A DNA stretch of 16,016 bases, from the NCBI GenBank assembly GCA_016934645.1, contig JAFGSL010000639.1, forward strand, positions 1 through 16,016, in the 5' to 3' direction. The notes beneath the pieces are model-generated. The model was not told where the DNA came from, searched no databases, and worked only from the letters and a program-made list of their open reading frames with translations. The DNA comes from Anaerolineae bacterium. GTDB lineage: Bacteria; Chloroflexota; Anaerolineae; B4-G1; SLSP01. The translations under genes and the position numbers were made by a program. Below, in pieces: positions 1 to 7,341 of this stretch (within the stretch, counting starts at the first letter, position 1; the number at the start of each line of letters is the position of its first letter).

Positions 1-1785
1 GAGGAGAGCGCAACCGCTGCCGTCACCGCTGAACCCACATCCGCCTCCACGGCCACCTCCGCGCCCACCCCGGTAAAGCTTCCCTCCGTCGCCGAAGGCC
101 TGCAAGGGCTGGACATCGACACGTTCTTCGAGCAATCCTACACACGCATCGGTCTGCGCTGCCCGGAGTGCATCACCACCCTGGGCCTGTCGGAAGCACT
201 CGGCGTCAGAAAAGACCAACTGAATGATATGTCCGACGCCTACATCCGTGAGACACAGGCATTGGAGATGGCGATCCTGGCCCTGCTCAAAGCCTACGAC
301 CGCGCCGCACTCACACCGGAACAACAACTTTCATACGATGTGTACGTCTGGTACCTCGAAGACAAAATTCGCGGGCACGAATTTATGTACTACGATTACG
401 TCATCCTTCCCGGTGTGATCGGCTATCAGGACAACCTCGTGCAGTTTTTCACCGACATCTACCCACTGACGGACAAACAGGATGCCGAAGACTACATCGC
501 ATGCCTTTCGCTGGTGGAAACCCAGATGAAGCAAGTCGTAGATGGCCTGAAACGCCGCGAGGAGATCGGTGTAGTGCTACCAAACGGCATCCTCCAGTGG
601 ATGGGCAGCAATCTTCGCCAGATGGCCAAAAGTGACGCCGACGAAACGCTATTCTACACAGCCTTCGAAGAGAAGCTGAGCGCATTGGACAACGTCGACG
701 CCGCCGATAAGGAAGCGCTGCTCAAGGATGCTCTAAGCGCTATCAAGAAATCCGTGCTGCCCGGCTTTGATGCGCTGGCCGATCTGGTGGAAAAACAACA
801 GCGCAAAGCGACTGACGAACTTGGCGTGTCGCGGTTTCCCAACGGCGAAGCGTACTACGCCTATCTGCTGCACCACTACACCACCACCGACCTGACCGCC
901 GACGAGATTCACGAACTCGGCAAGCAAGACCTGATCCGCATCCAGACTGAGATGCGCGCCCTGTTCGATAAACTGGGTTATCCAGAGGACGAAAGCCTGC
1001 CGAGTCTGTACAACCGTGTGGCGAAGGAGAGCGGTTTTCTACAGGGAGAGGCCATCTTGCGCGAGTACGAGGCCATCATCGAAGCTGTAAAAGCCGACAT
1101 TGCCCCCGTCTTTGACCTGCAGCCGAAAGCCGATGTGATCGTCATCGGCGTGCCAAGCGGGGGGTACTACCTGCATCCAGCGGTGGACGGCTCGCGGCCT
1201 GGCGCATTCTACGCCAGCAATACCGGCTCGGAGCCGAGATTCGGGATGCCGACGCTGGCCTATCACGAAGCGATTCCCGGCCATCACCAGCAAATTGCCA
1301 TTGCCCAGGAACTCACTCTGCCGTTTTTCAGGAAGGACATGGGCTTCCTCGGCTACGTCGAGGGCTGGGCGCTCTACGCCGAACGCCTGGCCTGGGAACT
1401 TGGCGTTTACGAGGACGATATCTACGGCGACCTGGGGCGTTTACAGGCCGAAGCTTTCCGCGCTACGCGCCTGGTGGTGGATACCGGCATCCACATCAAA
1501 AGCTGGAGCTACAGTCAAGCCGTGGACTATATGCTGGAGAACACCGGCATGTCGCGCGACGCGGTTGAGCAGCAAATCTGGCGCTACACCACCTGGCCAG
1601 GGCAGGCCACTGCGTACAAAATCGGGATGCTCGAAATCCTGGAACAGCGGCAGCGGGCGATGGACGCTCTGGGAGACGACTTCGACCTCAAAGCCTTCCA
1701 CAACGTCGTCCTGGGCAATGGCAGCGTGCCGCTTGAACTTTTGGAAGGATTGGTGGACAATTACATTGTATCGGCTCAGGACTGA
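1..1785 (+). CDS. DUF885 family metallopeptidase-like protein, 5' partial
   Basis: The frame is open from base 1 to the TGA at 1783-1785, so the gene starts upstream of the window; 594 residues are visible. The first visible ~25 residues are rich in Ala, Thr, Ser and Pro, like the linker that follows a lipoprotein or secretion signal, so an extracytoplasmic location is likely but the signal itself is not visible. The folded part carries the DUF885 hallmarks. A zinc-binding HEAIPGHH motif lies at visible residues 422-429 (1264-1287). It is followed by GYVEGWALYAERL at about 451-463 and the family's SYSQAVDYML and WPGQATAYKIG segments near the C-terminus. Members are mostly uncharacterised and are assumed to be zinc-dependent carboxypeptidase-like enzymes. 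Both the HE and HH pairs and the downstream Glu are intact, so the enzyme should be active. An ATG at 229 could be mistaken for the start, but homology-like sequence continues well upstream of it. Substrate unknown. Confidence 0.9.
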   Translation, partial: EESATAAVTAEPTSASTATSAPTPVKLPSVAEGLQGLDIDTFFEQSYTRIGLRCPECITTLGLSEALGVRKDQLNDMSDAYIRETQALEMAILALLKAYDRAALTPEQQLSYDVYVWYLEDKIRGHEFMYYDYVILPGVIGYQDNLVQFFTDIYPLTDKQDAEDYIACLSLVETQMKQVVDGLKRREEIGVVLPNGILQWMGSNLRQMAKSDADETLFYTAFEEKLSALDNVDAADKEALLKDALSAIKKSVLPGFDALADLVEKQQRKATDELGVSRFPNGEAYYAYLLHHYTTTDLTADEIHELGKQDLIRIQTEMRALFDKLGYPEDESLPSLYNRVAKESGFLQGEAILREYEAIIEAVKADIAPVFDLQPKADVIVIGVPSGGYYLHPAVDGSRPGAFYASNTGSEPRFGMPTLAYHEAIPGHHQQIAIAQELTLPFFRKDMGFLGYVEGWALYAERLAWELGVYEDDIYGDLGRLQAEAFRATRLVVDTGIHIKSWSYSQAVDYMLENTGMSRDAVEQQIWRYTTWPGQATAYKIGMLEILEQRQRAMDALGDDFDLKAFHNVVLGNGSVPLELLEGLVDNYIVSAQD

Positions 1786-1823
1786 TGGAGGTATAGCGTT
1801 TGTCACTGCGACTTCAGCCGTAA

Positions 1824-1829
1824 AGGAGG
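1824..1829 (+). promoter_or_regulatory. Ribosome binding site AGGAGG
   Basis: A consensus AGGAGG lies six bases before ATG 1836. It decides the start of the small secreted protein in favour of ATG 1836 over the in-frame GTG at 1830, which would overlap it. Confidence 0.75.
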
Positions 1830-1835
1830 GTGACA

Positions 1836-2336
1836 ATGATAAGGGTCGTACGTCTGGTTGTTTGTGTGCTGCTCGTTGGATGTGCGCTGACCGTCTGGGG
1901 ACTGACCACGCGGGGAGCCGCTGGAACAGAGCTTCCGACGTTTACCTTAACGGCGGAACCGGCCAGCAAAGTCGTTCCCTGGTGGGAATCCGTATTTAGC
2001 TACACGATATCGATTTCACCCACAAATCTACCGTATTCAGTGACGCTCCTGACCGCCAGCGTCCCTTATGATGTGATGGTGTCATTTTCCCCTACCTACT
2101 TGATACCGGTGAGCGTCAGCACAATGGTGGTAAATCCTTGCGGCACTATCCTTTTGCCACGTGAAATCTGGTACACTCTGACCGTGGTCGGCGTTGGGGG
2201 TGGATACACACAGACAGCAGATGTGTCGTGGATAGAGACAATACCGCGGTTTCGTGTCTATCTACCACTGACGATCAAATCTTCTTTGACGCTTGCTCCA
2301 ACGCGATTGGCACCGACTGAGATGATGAGACGGTAA
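1836..2336 (+). CDS. Small secreted or lipid-anchored protein of unknown function
   Basis: This encodes 166 residues that I cannot assign to a family. The N-terminus is a basic stretch (MIRVVRL) followed by a hydrophobic core that ends near LLVGCAL. It could be a signal peptide or a lipobox with Cys16 as the lipidation site. The mature part is rich in Thr, Ser, Val and Pro, looks like beta-sandwich sequence, and has a single further Cys. Near the C-terminus is RFRVYLPLTIK (2247-2279). Many extracellular Chloroflexota proteins, from general knowledge, carry a similar YLPLV-type tract. I chose ATG 1836 because an AGGAGG lies six bases upstream; a GTG at 1830 overlaps that ribosome binding site. 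The gene starts 50 bases after the DUF885 gene on the same strand and may be co-transcribed. It converges on the oxidoreductase gene with a 19-base gap. Confidence 0.7.
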   Translation: MIRVVRLVVCVLLVGCALTVWGLTTRGAAGTELPTFTLTAEPASKVVPWWESVFSYTISISPTNLPYSVTLLTASVPYDVMVSFSPTYLIPVSVSTMVVNPCGTILLPREIWYTLTVVGVGGGYTQTADVSWIETIPRFRVYLPLTIKSSLTLAPTRLAPTEMMRR

Positions 2337-2355
2337 TCGAGCACAACTGGCAAAT

Positions 2356-3588
2356 CTAAAACAAATAATCCCAATCCTGTCTGGTCAGGTCGTTCCACGG
2401 GAAATCCGGGCGAACAATCGCTTCGCCATACGCAGAAACGTCCTTGCCTATCGCCAAACGGATAACGTTAGCACCTTGCCGTTCCTTCAGCAGCAGTGCG
2501 CCAGCAAGACATCCCGCTACCACTCGCATCTTGCGGTAGCCCCCGCGCCCTTGCCACAAATACACGTCCCCCTCTGTGCCATGCGGCTCGCCGATGTAGC
2601 TGTAAAACGTGTCGTAGATGATCGAAGCGTTGTAGAAGGGGATGCCGTCTTCCGGCGTAGCCGGTTGACCGGCCATCGCGCGACCGGCGAACCGGCCCTG
2701 GCGCGCGCAATCGAGCCAGATGCGGGTTGTGAGCCAGCGGTCGGCTTTAGCGTCGTAGGTCTCGGTGCAGTCGCCGGCTGCGTAAATATCGCGCAGGTTG
2801 GTGTGACCGGCGTCATCAATGCGGATACCACGCCCGACCTCCAGGCCGGGTGTCTCCGGGAAGATAGGCATGATGCCTACCGACTGGACAAACAAGTCAA
2901 AGGACCACGTTTCGCCGCTTTTGAAGTGGGCGACACGCTCCCCGGAGGCGTTTTCTTCGACTCGCTCCACCGTATCGTTGAGAAACAGCGCGACACCGTC
3001 AGCCAGTATCCGGGCTTGCAGCCACTCCGCTGCCGGTTTGTCGAGCAACGGGCCACCGACAAAGTCGTGTCTCTGCACGACTGCGACGTGCTGAATGCCC
3101 ATTTTGATCAAGGCGCCAGCAAGTTCCAGTCCTAAGATGCCGCCGCCCAGAATCAGGGCGCGCCCACAACAGCCGAGTTTTTCTTTGATCTGGCGCGCAT
3201 CAGCCCAGGTACGAAACACCTGGATTTCTTCCAGTCCATCGACGGGAAAGGTGTTGGCATGTGCGCCGGTCGCAATGAGCAGGCGATCATAGGAAAGCGC
3301 TTCACCGCTCTCCAGCGTGACTTGACGCGCGTCAGGGTCGATGCGCTGCACGTGCCCCGTGATCTCCTGAATGCACAATTGGCGATAGAAGTCCGGCGTG
3401 CGACCGGGGAGCATATCAGCGGTGTTATCCCCGGAAATCCATTCCGAAAGCGAGGCTCGATAGTAATAGCGTTCGCCCTCATCGCCTATAAGAATGATGT
3501 GCCCCAACGGATCGCAGGCGCGGATCTCCTGGGCAGCCGAGATCCCGGCGACTCCGTTGCCGATAATCACATAAGTGAGCGTACTCAT
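2356..3588 (-). CDS. FAD-dependent pyridine nucleotide oxidoreductase
   Basis: This is a 410-residue flavoprotein of the two-dinucleotide-binding-domain type. The N-terminal FAD fold has IIGNGVAGISAA at about residues 8-19. A second Rossmann motif, ILGGGILGLELAG, lies near residues 145-158 and should bind NAD(P)H. The C-terminal FAD signature NLRDIYAAGDC lies near residues 264-274. There is no redox-active CxxxxC pair, which places it with rubredoxin, ferredoxin or NirB-N-terminus-like NADH reductases rather than disulfide reductases. It should pass electrons between NAD(P)H and a one-electron carrier in the cytoplasm. Its ATG overlaps the TGA of the iron-sulfur protein gene (ATGA), and its GGAGG lies six bases before the ATG inside that gene, so the two are translationally coupled. 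The iron-sulfur protein is therefore the likely electron partner. The specific substrate is not evident. Confidence 0.88.
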   Translation of the reverse strand: MSTLTYVIIGNGVAGISAAQEIRACDPLGHIILIGDEGERYYYRASLSEWISGDNTADMLPGRTPDFYRQLCIQEITGHVQRIDPDARQVTLESGEALSYDRLLIATGAHANTFPVDGLEEIQVFRTWADARQIKEKLGCCGRALILGGGILGLELAGALIKMGIQHVAVVQRHDFVGGPLLDKPAAEWLQARILADGVALFLNDTVERVEENASGERVAHFKSGETWSFDLFVQSVGIMPIFPETPGLEVGRGIRIDDAGHTNLRDIYAAGDCTETYDAKADRWLTTRIWLDCARQGRFAGRAMAGQPATPEDGIPFYNASIIYDTFYSYIGEPHGTEGDVYLWQGRGGYRKMRVVAGCLAGALLLKERQGANVIRLAIGKDVSAYGEAIVRPDFPWNDLTRQDWDYLF

Positions 3589-4700
3589 GACTCACCTCCG
3601 CGCGTCGCCAATTCGGCGGCGACCATCAGGTCCCACAAGGGAACACCGGCGTCTTTGAACGGTTTGTGAAAGGATTCCCAACAAGTGACACATTCGACGG
3701 CCATGCCCTGGCCGCCCTTTTCGGCAACGACGGCGAGCTTGTCGGCGTGGAGCTGGTGGTTGAGCGCGGCGTTGGCGTGAATGTTGTAGTAGCCACAGCA
3801 CGTGCATTCCTCCGGAGATGGGGCGATTTCCACCACGTCGGCCATCCTCGCCAGCAACTGGCGTGCCGGATCGGGTTTGCCGGCCTTCTTGGTGACGTGG
3901 CAGGAATCATGAACGGCAATGGGATAGTCAAAGCGGGTCCACGACAGACGATCCGCGTGCCGGAGCAGCCATTCGGGCGTGGTGAGTGGGATCCAGGACG
4001 CGCCGGTCTTCTTCTTCAGACGTAGCAGCGCCGCGTAGCACTCCGCGCACCCACTGACGATGACCTCCGGTTGTACCTGGTCAATCAACGTTCCCAGGTG
4101 GATGAGCATCTGCTGCCCATAGCCCATCTGACCGCTGAGGTACTGCGGCCAGCCGCAGCAGGATCGCACGCCGCCCAACACCTCGTAGTCCAGCCCTAAC
4201 CGGTCGGCCAGCGCAAGCGTTGCAGCAGGCGCGCCGGAAGGCGAAGCGATGTAACAACCGAAGTAGAACAGGAGCGATTTTTGCTCCAGGTGTGCTTTGT
4301 CCACATGCTTGCCCAGCTTGCCCAGGCTGATGCGCGTTCCAATATCCAGCAGCGAGATCAACCAACTACGGTCGCGCCGGCCTTTGATCGCGTAGTACTT
4401 TTTCCATGCCCCGGGGATTTCCGGCAATTGCGTCTTGAGATAGAGCATCATCTGATCGCGTGGCACGCCCGCCGGGCAGGCCAGCGTGCAATCGCCGCAC
4501 TGGATGCACTCGGTCACAAACGTCTGCACACGCTCGGTCCACACGCCGGAAACCATCACCGAATCCAGCTCATTCTGGTTGACGTGCAGGCGATTGACCG
4601 GGCATACTTCCATACAGGTGTTCGCACCGATACAGTTGTCCAGGCCAAAACCCACAATCCGTTTAAGGCTGGCTTCAAATTCACTTCCGTCCCATTCCAT
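3585..4700 (-). CDS. HdrD/GlcF-like iron-sulfur protein with two CCG domains
   Basis: This encodes 371 residues. It begins with a two-cluster ferredoxin domain: C23-x5-C29-x3-C33-P, then a canonical C65-x2-C68-x2-C71-x3-C75-P. Two cysteine-rich CCG domains follow, each with the full Cys set: FGC, RSCCGWP and SGCAEC in the first, and DSCHV, CTCCGYY and CVTC in the second. Proteins of this build (HdrD, GlcF, GlpC, LutA types) relay electrons between flavoproteins and quinone, thiol or other acceptors. The first ferredoxin motif lacks its second Cys: position 26 is Ala (GCG, 4623-4625), so that site may bind a three-ligand cluster. There is no membrane segment. GGAGGG precedes the ATG by a few bases. 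The gene is coupled to the FAD oxidoreductase by a four-base overlap, so the two probably form one complex. The acceptor is unknown. Confidence 0.88.
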   Translation of the reverse strand: MEWDGSEFEASLKRIVGFGLDNCIGANTCMEVCPVNRLHVNQNELDSVMVSGVWTERVQTFVTECIQCGDCTLACPAGVPRDQMMLYLKTQLPEIPGAWKKYYAIKGRRDRSWLISLLDIGTRISLGKLGKHVDKAHLEQKSLLFYFGCYIASPSGAPAATLALADRLGLDYEVLGGVRSCCGWPQYLSGQMGYGQQMLIHLGTLIDQVQPEVIVSGCAECYAALLRLKKKTGASWIPLTTPEWLLRHADRLSWTRFDYPIAVHDSCHVTKKAGKPDPARQLLARMADVVEIAPSPEECTCCGYYNIHANAALNHQLHADKLAVVAEKGGQGMAVECVTCWESFHKPFKDAGVPLWDLMVAAELATRGGES

Positions 4701-4718
4701 AATCCCTCCAAGAACAAC

Positions 4719-4773
4719 CTCGCGCAGAGACGCAAAGGCGCAGAGTTTTTTTTGATTTTCTCAGCGTCTCTGC
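4719..4773. repeat. Palindromic repeat element, copy A
   Basis: The element starts CTCGCGCAGAGACGC, runs through a T-rich middle and ends in GCGTCTCTGC. The arms GCAGAGACGC (4724-4733) and GCGTCTCTGC (4764-4773) are perfect ten-base inverted repeats. It lies between the iron-sulfur gene and the stop codon of the GxxExxY gene. A second copy in the same orientation lies at 5183-5243. No poly-U tract follows the stem on the minus strand, so it is not a standard intrinsic terminator for the operon. Confidence 0.75.
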
Positions 4774-4774
4774 C

Positions 4775-5158
4775 CTACTCCTCCAAGTGGTTCACAGCGC
4801 GAGTTATGCCGTCCTTCATCAACGCTTCACCGAAATTCAGCAAGTAGCCCAATTTGTGCCCGGTCAGACGTAAATAGGTTTGGATTTGTTTCTTGTGAGC
4901 TTTTGTGACATGCTCAACCGACTTCAATTCCAACACGACTTTGTCGTTGACAATCATGTCTGCTCTAAATCCCTCATCGAAAGTGATACCTTCATACTCT
5001 ATAGGCACGGGAACTTGTCGCTTGACCTGCAATCCGCGCTTCTGTAATTCGTGCGCCAATACGACTTCGTACACACTCTCAAACAACCCTGGCCCCAAAA
5101 CGCGATGTACGTGAATTGCGGTATCCACCACAATAGTTCCAATCTCGTTTTCTTTCAT
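4775..5158 (-). CDS. GxxExxY family protein (PD-(D/E)xK nuclease fold)
   Basis: This encodes 127 residues, the normal size for the family. The defining motif is G24-L-F-E27-S-V-Y30. Downstream, D67 in RADMIV and E77-L-K79 in VVLELKS fit the D...ExK active-site pattern of the PD-(D/E)xK nuclease superfamily. All three are present, so it may be catalytically competent. The family is widespread and often multicopy in environmental bacterial genomes, and its biological role has not been settled. A good GGGAGG lies seven bases before the ATG. The gene is bracketed by two direct copies of a palindromic element: its stop codon is one base away from one copy, and the other begins 24 bases upstream of its start. 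It has no obvious functional link to the surrounding operon and looks like an insertion between the TVP38 and iron-sulfur genes. Confidence 0.88.
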   Translation of the reverse strand: MKENEIGTIVVDTAIHVHRVLGPGLFESVYEVVLAHELQKRGLQVKRQVPVPIEYEGITFDEGFRADMIVNDKVVLELKSVEHVTKAHKKQIQTYLRLTGHKLGYLLNFGEALMKDGITRAVNHLEE

Positions 5159-5182
5159 AAATACCTCCCTATGTAGGTTGTT

Positions 5183-5243
5183 CTCGCGCAGAGCCGCTAA
5201 GATTTTTTAGATTTCCCTCTGCGTCTCTGCGTCTTGGCGCGAG
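5183..5243. repeat. Palindromic repeat element, copy B
   Basis: This is a second copy, in the same orientation as 4719-4773. It begins CTCGCGCAGAGCCGC, has a T-rich middle resembling copy A, and ends CTCTGCGTCTCTGCGTCTTGGCGCGAG-like. The arms GCAGAGCCGC (5188-5197) and GCGTCTCTGC (5221-5230) pair with one mismatch, and the outer CTCGCGC/GCGCGAG arms also pair. The right part is translated: on the minus strand it encodes the last residues of the TVP38 protein. Confidence 0.75.
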
Positions 5244-5920
5244 CCGTTCTTGTTCCTTAAGCGGCGAATGCCCAACGCAAGGACGGGAATCAACGCCGTG
5301 GCGACTTTGAGCGCGATCGCTGCGACGAACTGCCACGACATCGGATCGGTTGCCGCAGCACCGAGAAAGACCAGCGAGAACGAACCGGGGATGATGCCCG
5401 CAATCGTCCCGGCGATGAAGGTGGGAATGGAGACTTTGGTCAGCCCGGCAACGTAGTTCTGCACTTCCCAGGGGAGCGCAGGAACCAACCGGAGCAGGAG
5501 GATAAAGACAAATCCACCACCGCCCTGAGATTGCCGGTAGATTTCCTCAAAGCGCGCATTGCCCTTCAGCTTGCCCTCGACCCATTCGCGTCCCAGTTGG
5601 CGAGCCATAGTGAACGGGACCAGGGCCGAGAGGGTCGCAATGACAAGGACAGCTACCGTTCCCCAAACCAGGCCGAAAATGAATCCACCTACAGCCGAGA
5701 TGACCGGGGCAAGGAAGGGGATCGGCGAGCTGATGATGTAGACAACGGCATAGGCCAGCGGTGCCCACGGGCCAAACCCGCGGATAAAGGCATGTAAGTT
5801 CTCGCGATTGAACTCATCATAAAGCGAAAAGTAATACCAAGCACCAGCAGCAAAGATCGCAAAAATAACGACGACCAGAACAATGTGCAGCCATTTGCGA
5901 TGTGTGGGTTTCTGTTCCAT
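5207..5920 (-). CDS. TVP38/TMEM64 family (SNARE-associated) membrane protein
   Basis: This encodes 237 residues. An N-terminal membrane segment at about residues 10-32 is followed by the family core. The core includes PISSPIPFLAPVISAVGGF-like sequence, GLVWGTVAVLVIATLSALV, ARQLGREWVEGKL, and the later LVPALPWEVQNYVAGLTKVS and AGIIPGSFSLVFLG segments. These match the DedA/TVP38 superfamily of inner-membrane proteins, which have been linked to lipid flipping or small-solute movement. The exact substrate here is unknown. A strong GGAGG lies six bases before the ATG. The C-terminus after the last membrane helix ends SRQDAETQREI, which is encoded by the dispersed repeat at 5217-5243 and so is probably not an ancestral part of the protein. 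TVP38 genes often accompany the two glycosyltransferases that lie just upstream, which supports one operon. Confidence 0.87.
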   Translation of the reverse strand: MEQKPTHRKWLHIVLVVVIFAIFAAGAWYYFSLYDEFNRENLHAFIRGFGPWAPLAYAVVYIISSPIPFLAPVISAVGGFIFGLVWGTVAVLVIATLSALVPFTMARQLGREWVEGKLKGNARFEEIYRQSQGGGGFVFILLLRLVPALPWEVQNYVAGLTKVSIPTFIAGTIAGIIPGSFSLVFLGAAATDPMSWQFVAAIALKVATALIPVLALGIRRLRNKNGSRQDAETQREI

Positions 5921-5973
5921 CGTTCACCTCCATAAAATGCTATGACAATAACGGTTATCCCACGTCCGACAGA

Positions 5974-6588
5974 TTACCGGGGATCTGTCATCTGCTTTTG
6001 CCAGACAGAATAATCCTCGATCGTATCCAGATCGGCCAACACAGGTAGATGCGCCAGCGGAATGTTGGCAGCACAGGCCAGCGCTTCCGTCTGCGCCAAC
6101 ACGGCTGATGTACTCCAGGCGATGCCGTCGAAAAGCGCCGCACCGGGCGCACGCTGCCCGATGAGGTAATACCCGCCATCCTCCGCCGGCCCGATGACGG
6201 CAGGAACGGTCTCCAACGTGGCGAACGCTTGCCGCACCAGTGCCACGGTCAACAGGGGAATATCACTGCCGGTCAGGACAACACGCTCGGCCCCGCTCGC
6301 GAAAGCCCGTGTGAATGAAGCGGCCATCCGCTGTCCCAGATCCCCCTTGGCCTGAGAGCAAACGTCCAATTCAGGGAATGCAGCGGAAAAGAACGGCACG
6401 TCGGCAGGCGCGCTCACGGCCAATGTGATGTGTGTGTCGTCCCACCTGGCACGTTGCAGGTCGTGAAGATAGCTGTAGAGCAGCCGGGCGTACACACCGG
6501 CCGCTTCCTCCATCCCAATGGCGGCCCCTAATCGGGTTTTGGCATAACATGGCACCGGGCGTTTAGCGTAGATAATCAGGCAATTCAC
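5974..6588 (-). CDS. TIGR04282-like glycosyltransferase (DUF2064)
   Basis: This encodes 204 residues, the full family length. The N-terminus has IIYAKRPVPCYAKTRLG, the family's AK-P-PG-KTRL nucleotide-binding loop. LTGSDIPLL near residues 106-114 is the acidic DxP-type metal site, and GPAEDGGYYLIG near 142-153 is the characteristic C-terminal motif. The fold resembles nucleotidyl or GT-A transferases, and NCBI names the group 'arsenosugar biosynthesis glycosyltransferase' because it co-occurs with a radical SAM/selenodomain protein. The start is GTG at 6588 with an AAGGAG about six to eight bases upstream. The ATG-poor beginning fits the family N-terminus exactly. It lies 35 bases downstream of its TIGR04283-like partner gene. 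The arsenic-related role is by name only, since no ArsS gene is present here. Confidence 0.85.
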   Translation of the reverse strand: MNCLIIYAKRPVPCYAKTRLGAAIGMEEAAGVYARLLYSYLHDLQRARWDDTHITLAVSAPADVPFFSAAFPELDVCSQAKGDLGQRMAASFTRAFASGAERVVLTGSDIPLLTVALVRQAFATLETVPAVIGPAEDGGYYLIGQRAPGAALFDGIAWSTSAVLAQTEALACAANIPLAHLPVLADLDTIEDYSVWQKQMTDPR

Positions 6589-6623
6589 AACGCTCTCCTT
6601 TTTTACACACTATAGCTTGCGCA

Positions 6624-7334
6624 TCAAATATCCCGTTCCCGACTCGACCGGTACGATCGCGCGATCTGTTCCGGCGTCGCGCCCAGGTACAGGTAACGCG
6701 CCATGTTCCACACATTGAGCAGCGTTTGGCGCAGCACCCCACGTTCGATGAAACGCCGGGAAGACGTAATCACGCGCAGGTGTGAGGGAATGCGCACCAG
6801 CCGCCCGACGTTGTGCAGCGCCCGCATCATCTCTACATCCTCCATCAGCGGAAGCTCAGGAAAGCTACCCACTTGCACAAAGGTTTCCCGGCGCATAAAT
6901 TGTACCTGGTCGCCGAACATAATCATCCAGCGGGCGCCCATGACCCAACGGTTGCGGATTTTGAGAAACCAGTTAGGCGGGAGGATGAGTGTCTGGAAGG
7001 TTCCGCCGCTGACTGCCGGATCGCACAGCGCCGACAGGACAGCCTCGCGCCACCCGGCGGGAAGGCACGAATCCGCGTGGCAGAAGACGAGGATCTCGCC
7101 GCCCGCCGCCGCTGCACCGTGATTCATCTGCACCGCACGTCCCCGCGGCGACCGCAGCAACGTCGCAATAGGGGCGGCCAAATCACGCGTGCCGTCGGTA
7201 CTGCCACCATCCACGACGATGATTTCCACCGCTTCAGGGGCATAGGTCTGGCGTGCCGCCGCCACCGTCTGCTGGATGTTTTCCGCTTCATTCAAAGCGG
7301 GGATAATGACCGAAACCAACGCTGAATCTTGCAC
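6624..7334 (-). CDS. TIGR04283-like GT-A glycosyltransferase
   Basis: This encodes 236 residues from GTG 7334; a TTG at 7352 with a GGGAG eight bases upstream would add six residues. The family-typical N-terminus (VSVIIPALNEAENI) favours the shorter form. Family 2 glycosyltransferase features are all present: VDGGSTDGT, then GRAVQMNHGAAAA, then the FCHADSCLPAGW stretch where the Asp should bind the nucleotide-sugar metal, then GDQVQFMRR and PLMEDVEM, which holds the catalytic-base region. There is no C-terminal membrane anchor. NCBI names this group 'arsenosugar biosynthesis glycosyltransferase', and it is the regular partner of the TIGR04282 type that follows it. The gene starts in or next to the 3' end of the nucleoside hydrolase gene (11-base overlap with the TTG start, a seven-base gap with the GTG start), which implies coupled translation. 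Confidence 0.85.
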   Translation of the reverse strand: MQDSALVSVIIPALNEAENIQQTVAAARQTYAPEAVEIIVVDGGSTDGTRDLAAPIATLLRSPRGRAVQMNHGAAAAGGEILVFCHADSCLPAGWREAVLSALCDPAVSGGTFQTLILPPNWFLKIRNRWVMGARWMIMFGDQVQFMRRETFVQVGSFPELPLMEDVEMMRALHNVGRLVRIPSHLRVITSSRRFIERGVLRQTLLNVWNMARYLYLGATPEQIARSYRSSRERDI

Positions 7335-7341
7335 TAGACAA

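Noticed and set aside
229..1785. ATG 229 as the start of the DUF885 gene
   Set aside because: The frame is open back to base 1 and the upstream residues look like a signal-linked linker followed by the start of the folded domain, so the gene begins outside the window.
1295..1999. 234-residue open frame on the plus strand
   Set aside because: It is in a different frame inside the well-supported DUF885 gene and the following gene, with no family-like motifs.
4719..4773. Intrinsic terminator at the end of the GxxExxY gene
   Set aside because: The arms could pair, but the T-run lies in the loop on the plus strand and no U-tract follows the stem on the transcribed strand. It is better explained as a repeat element.
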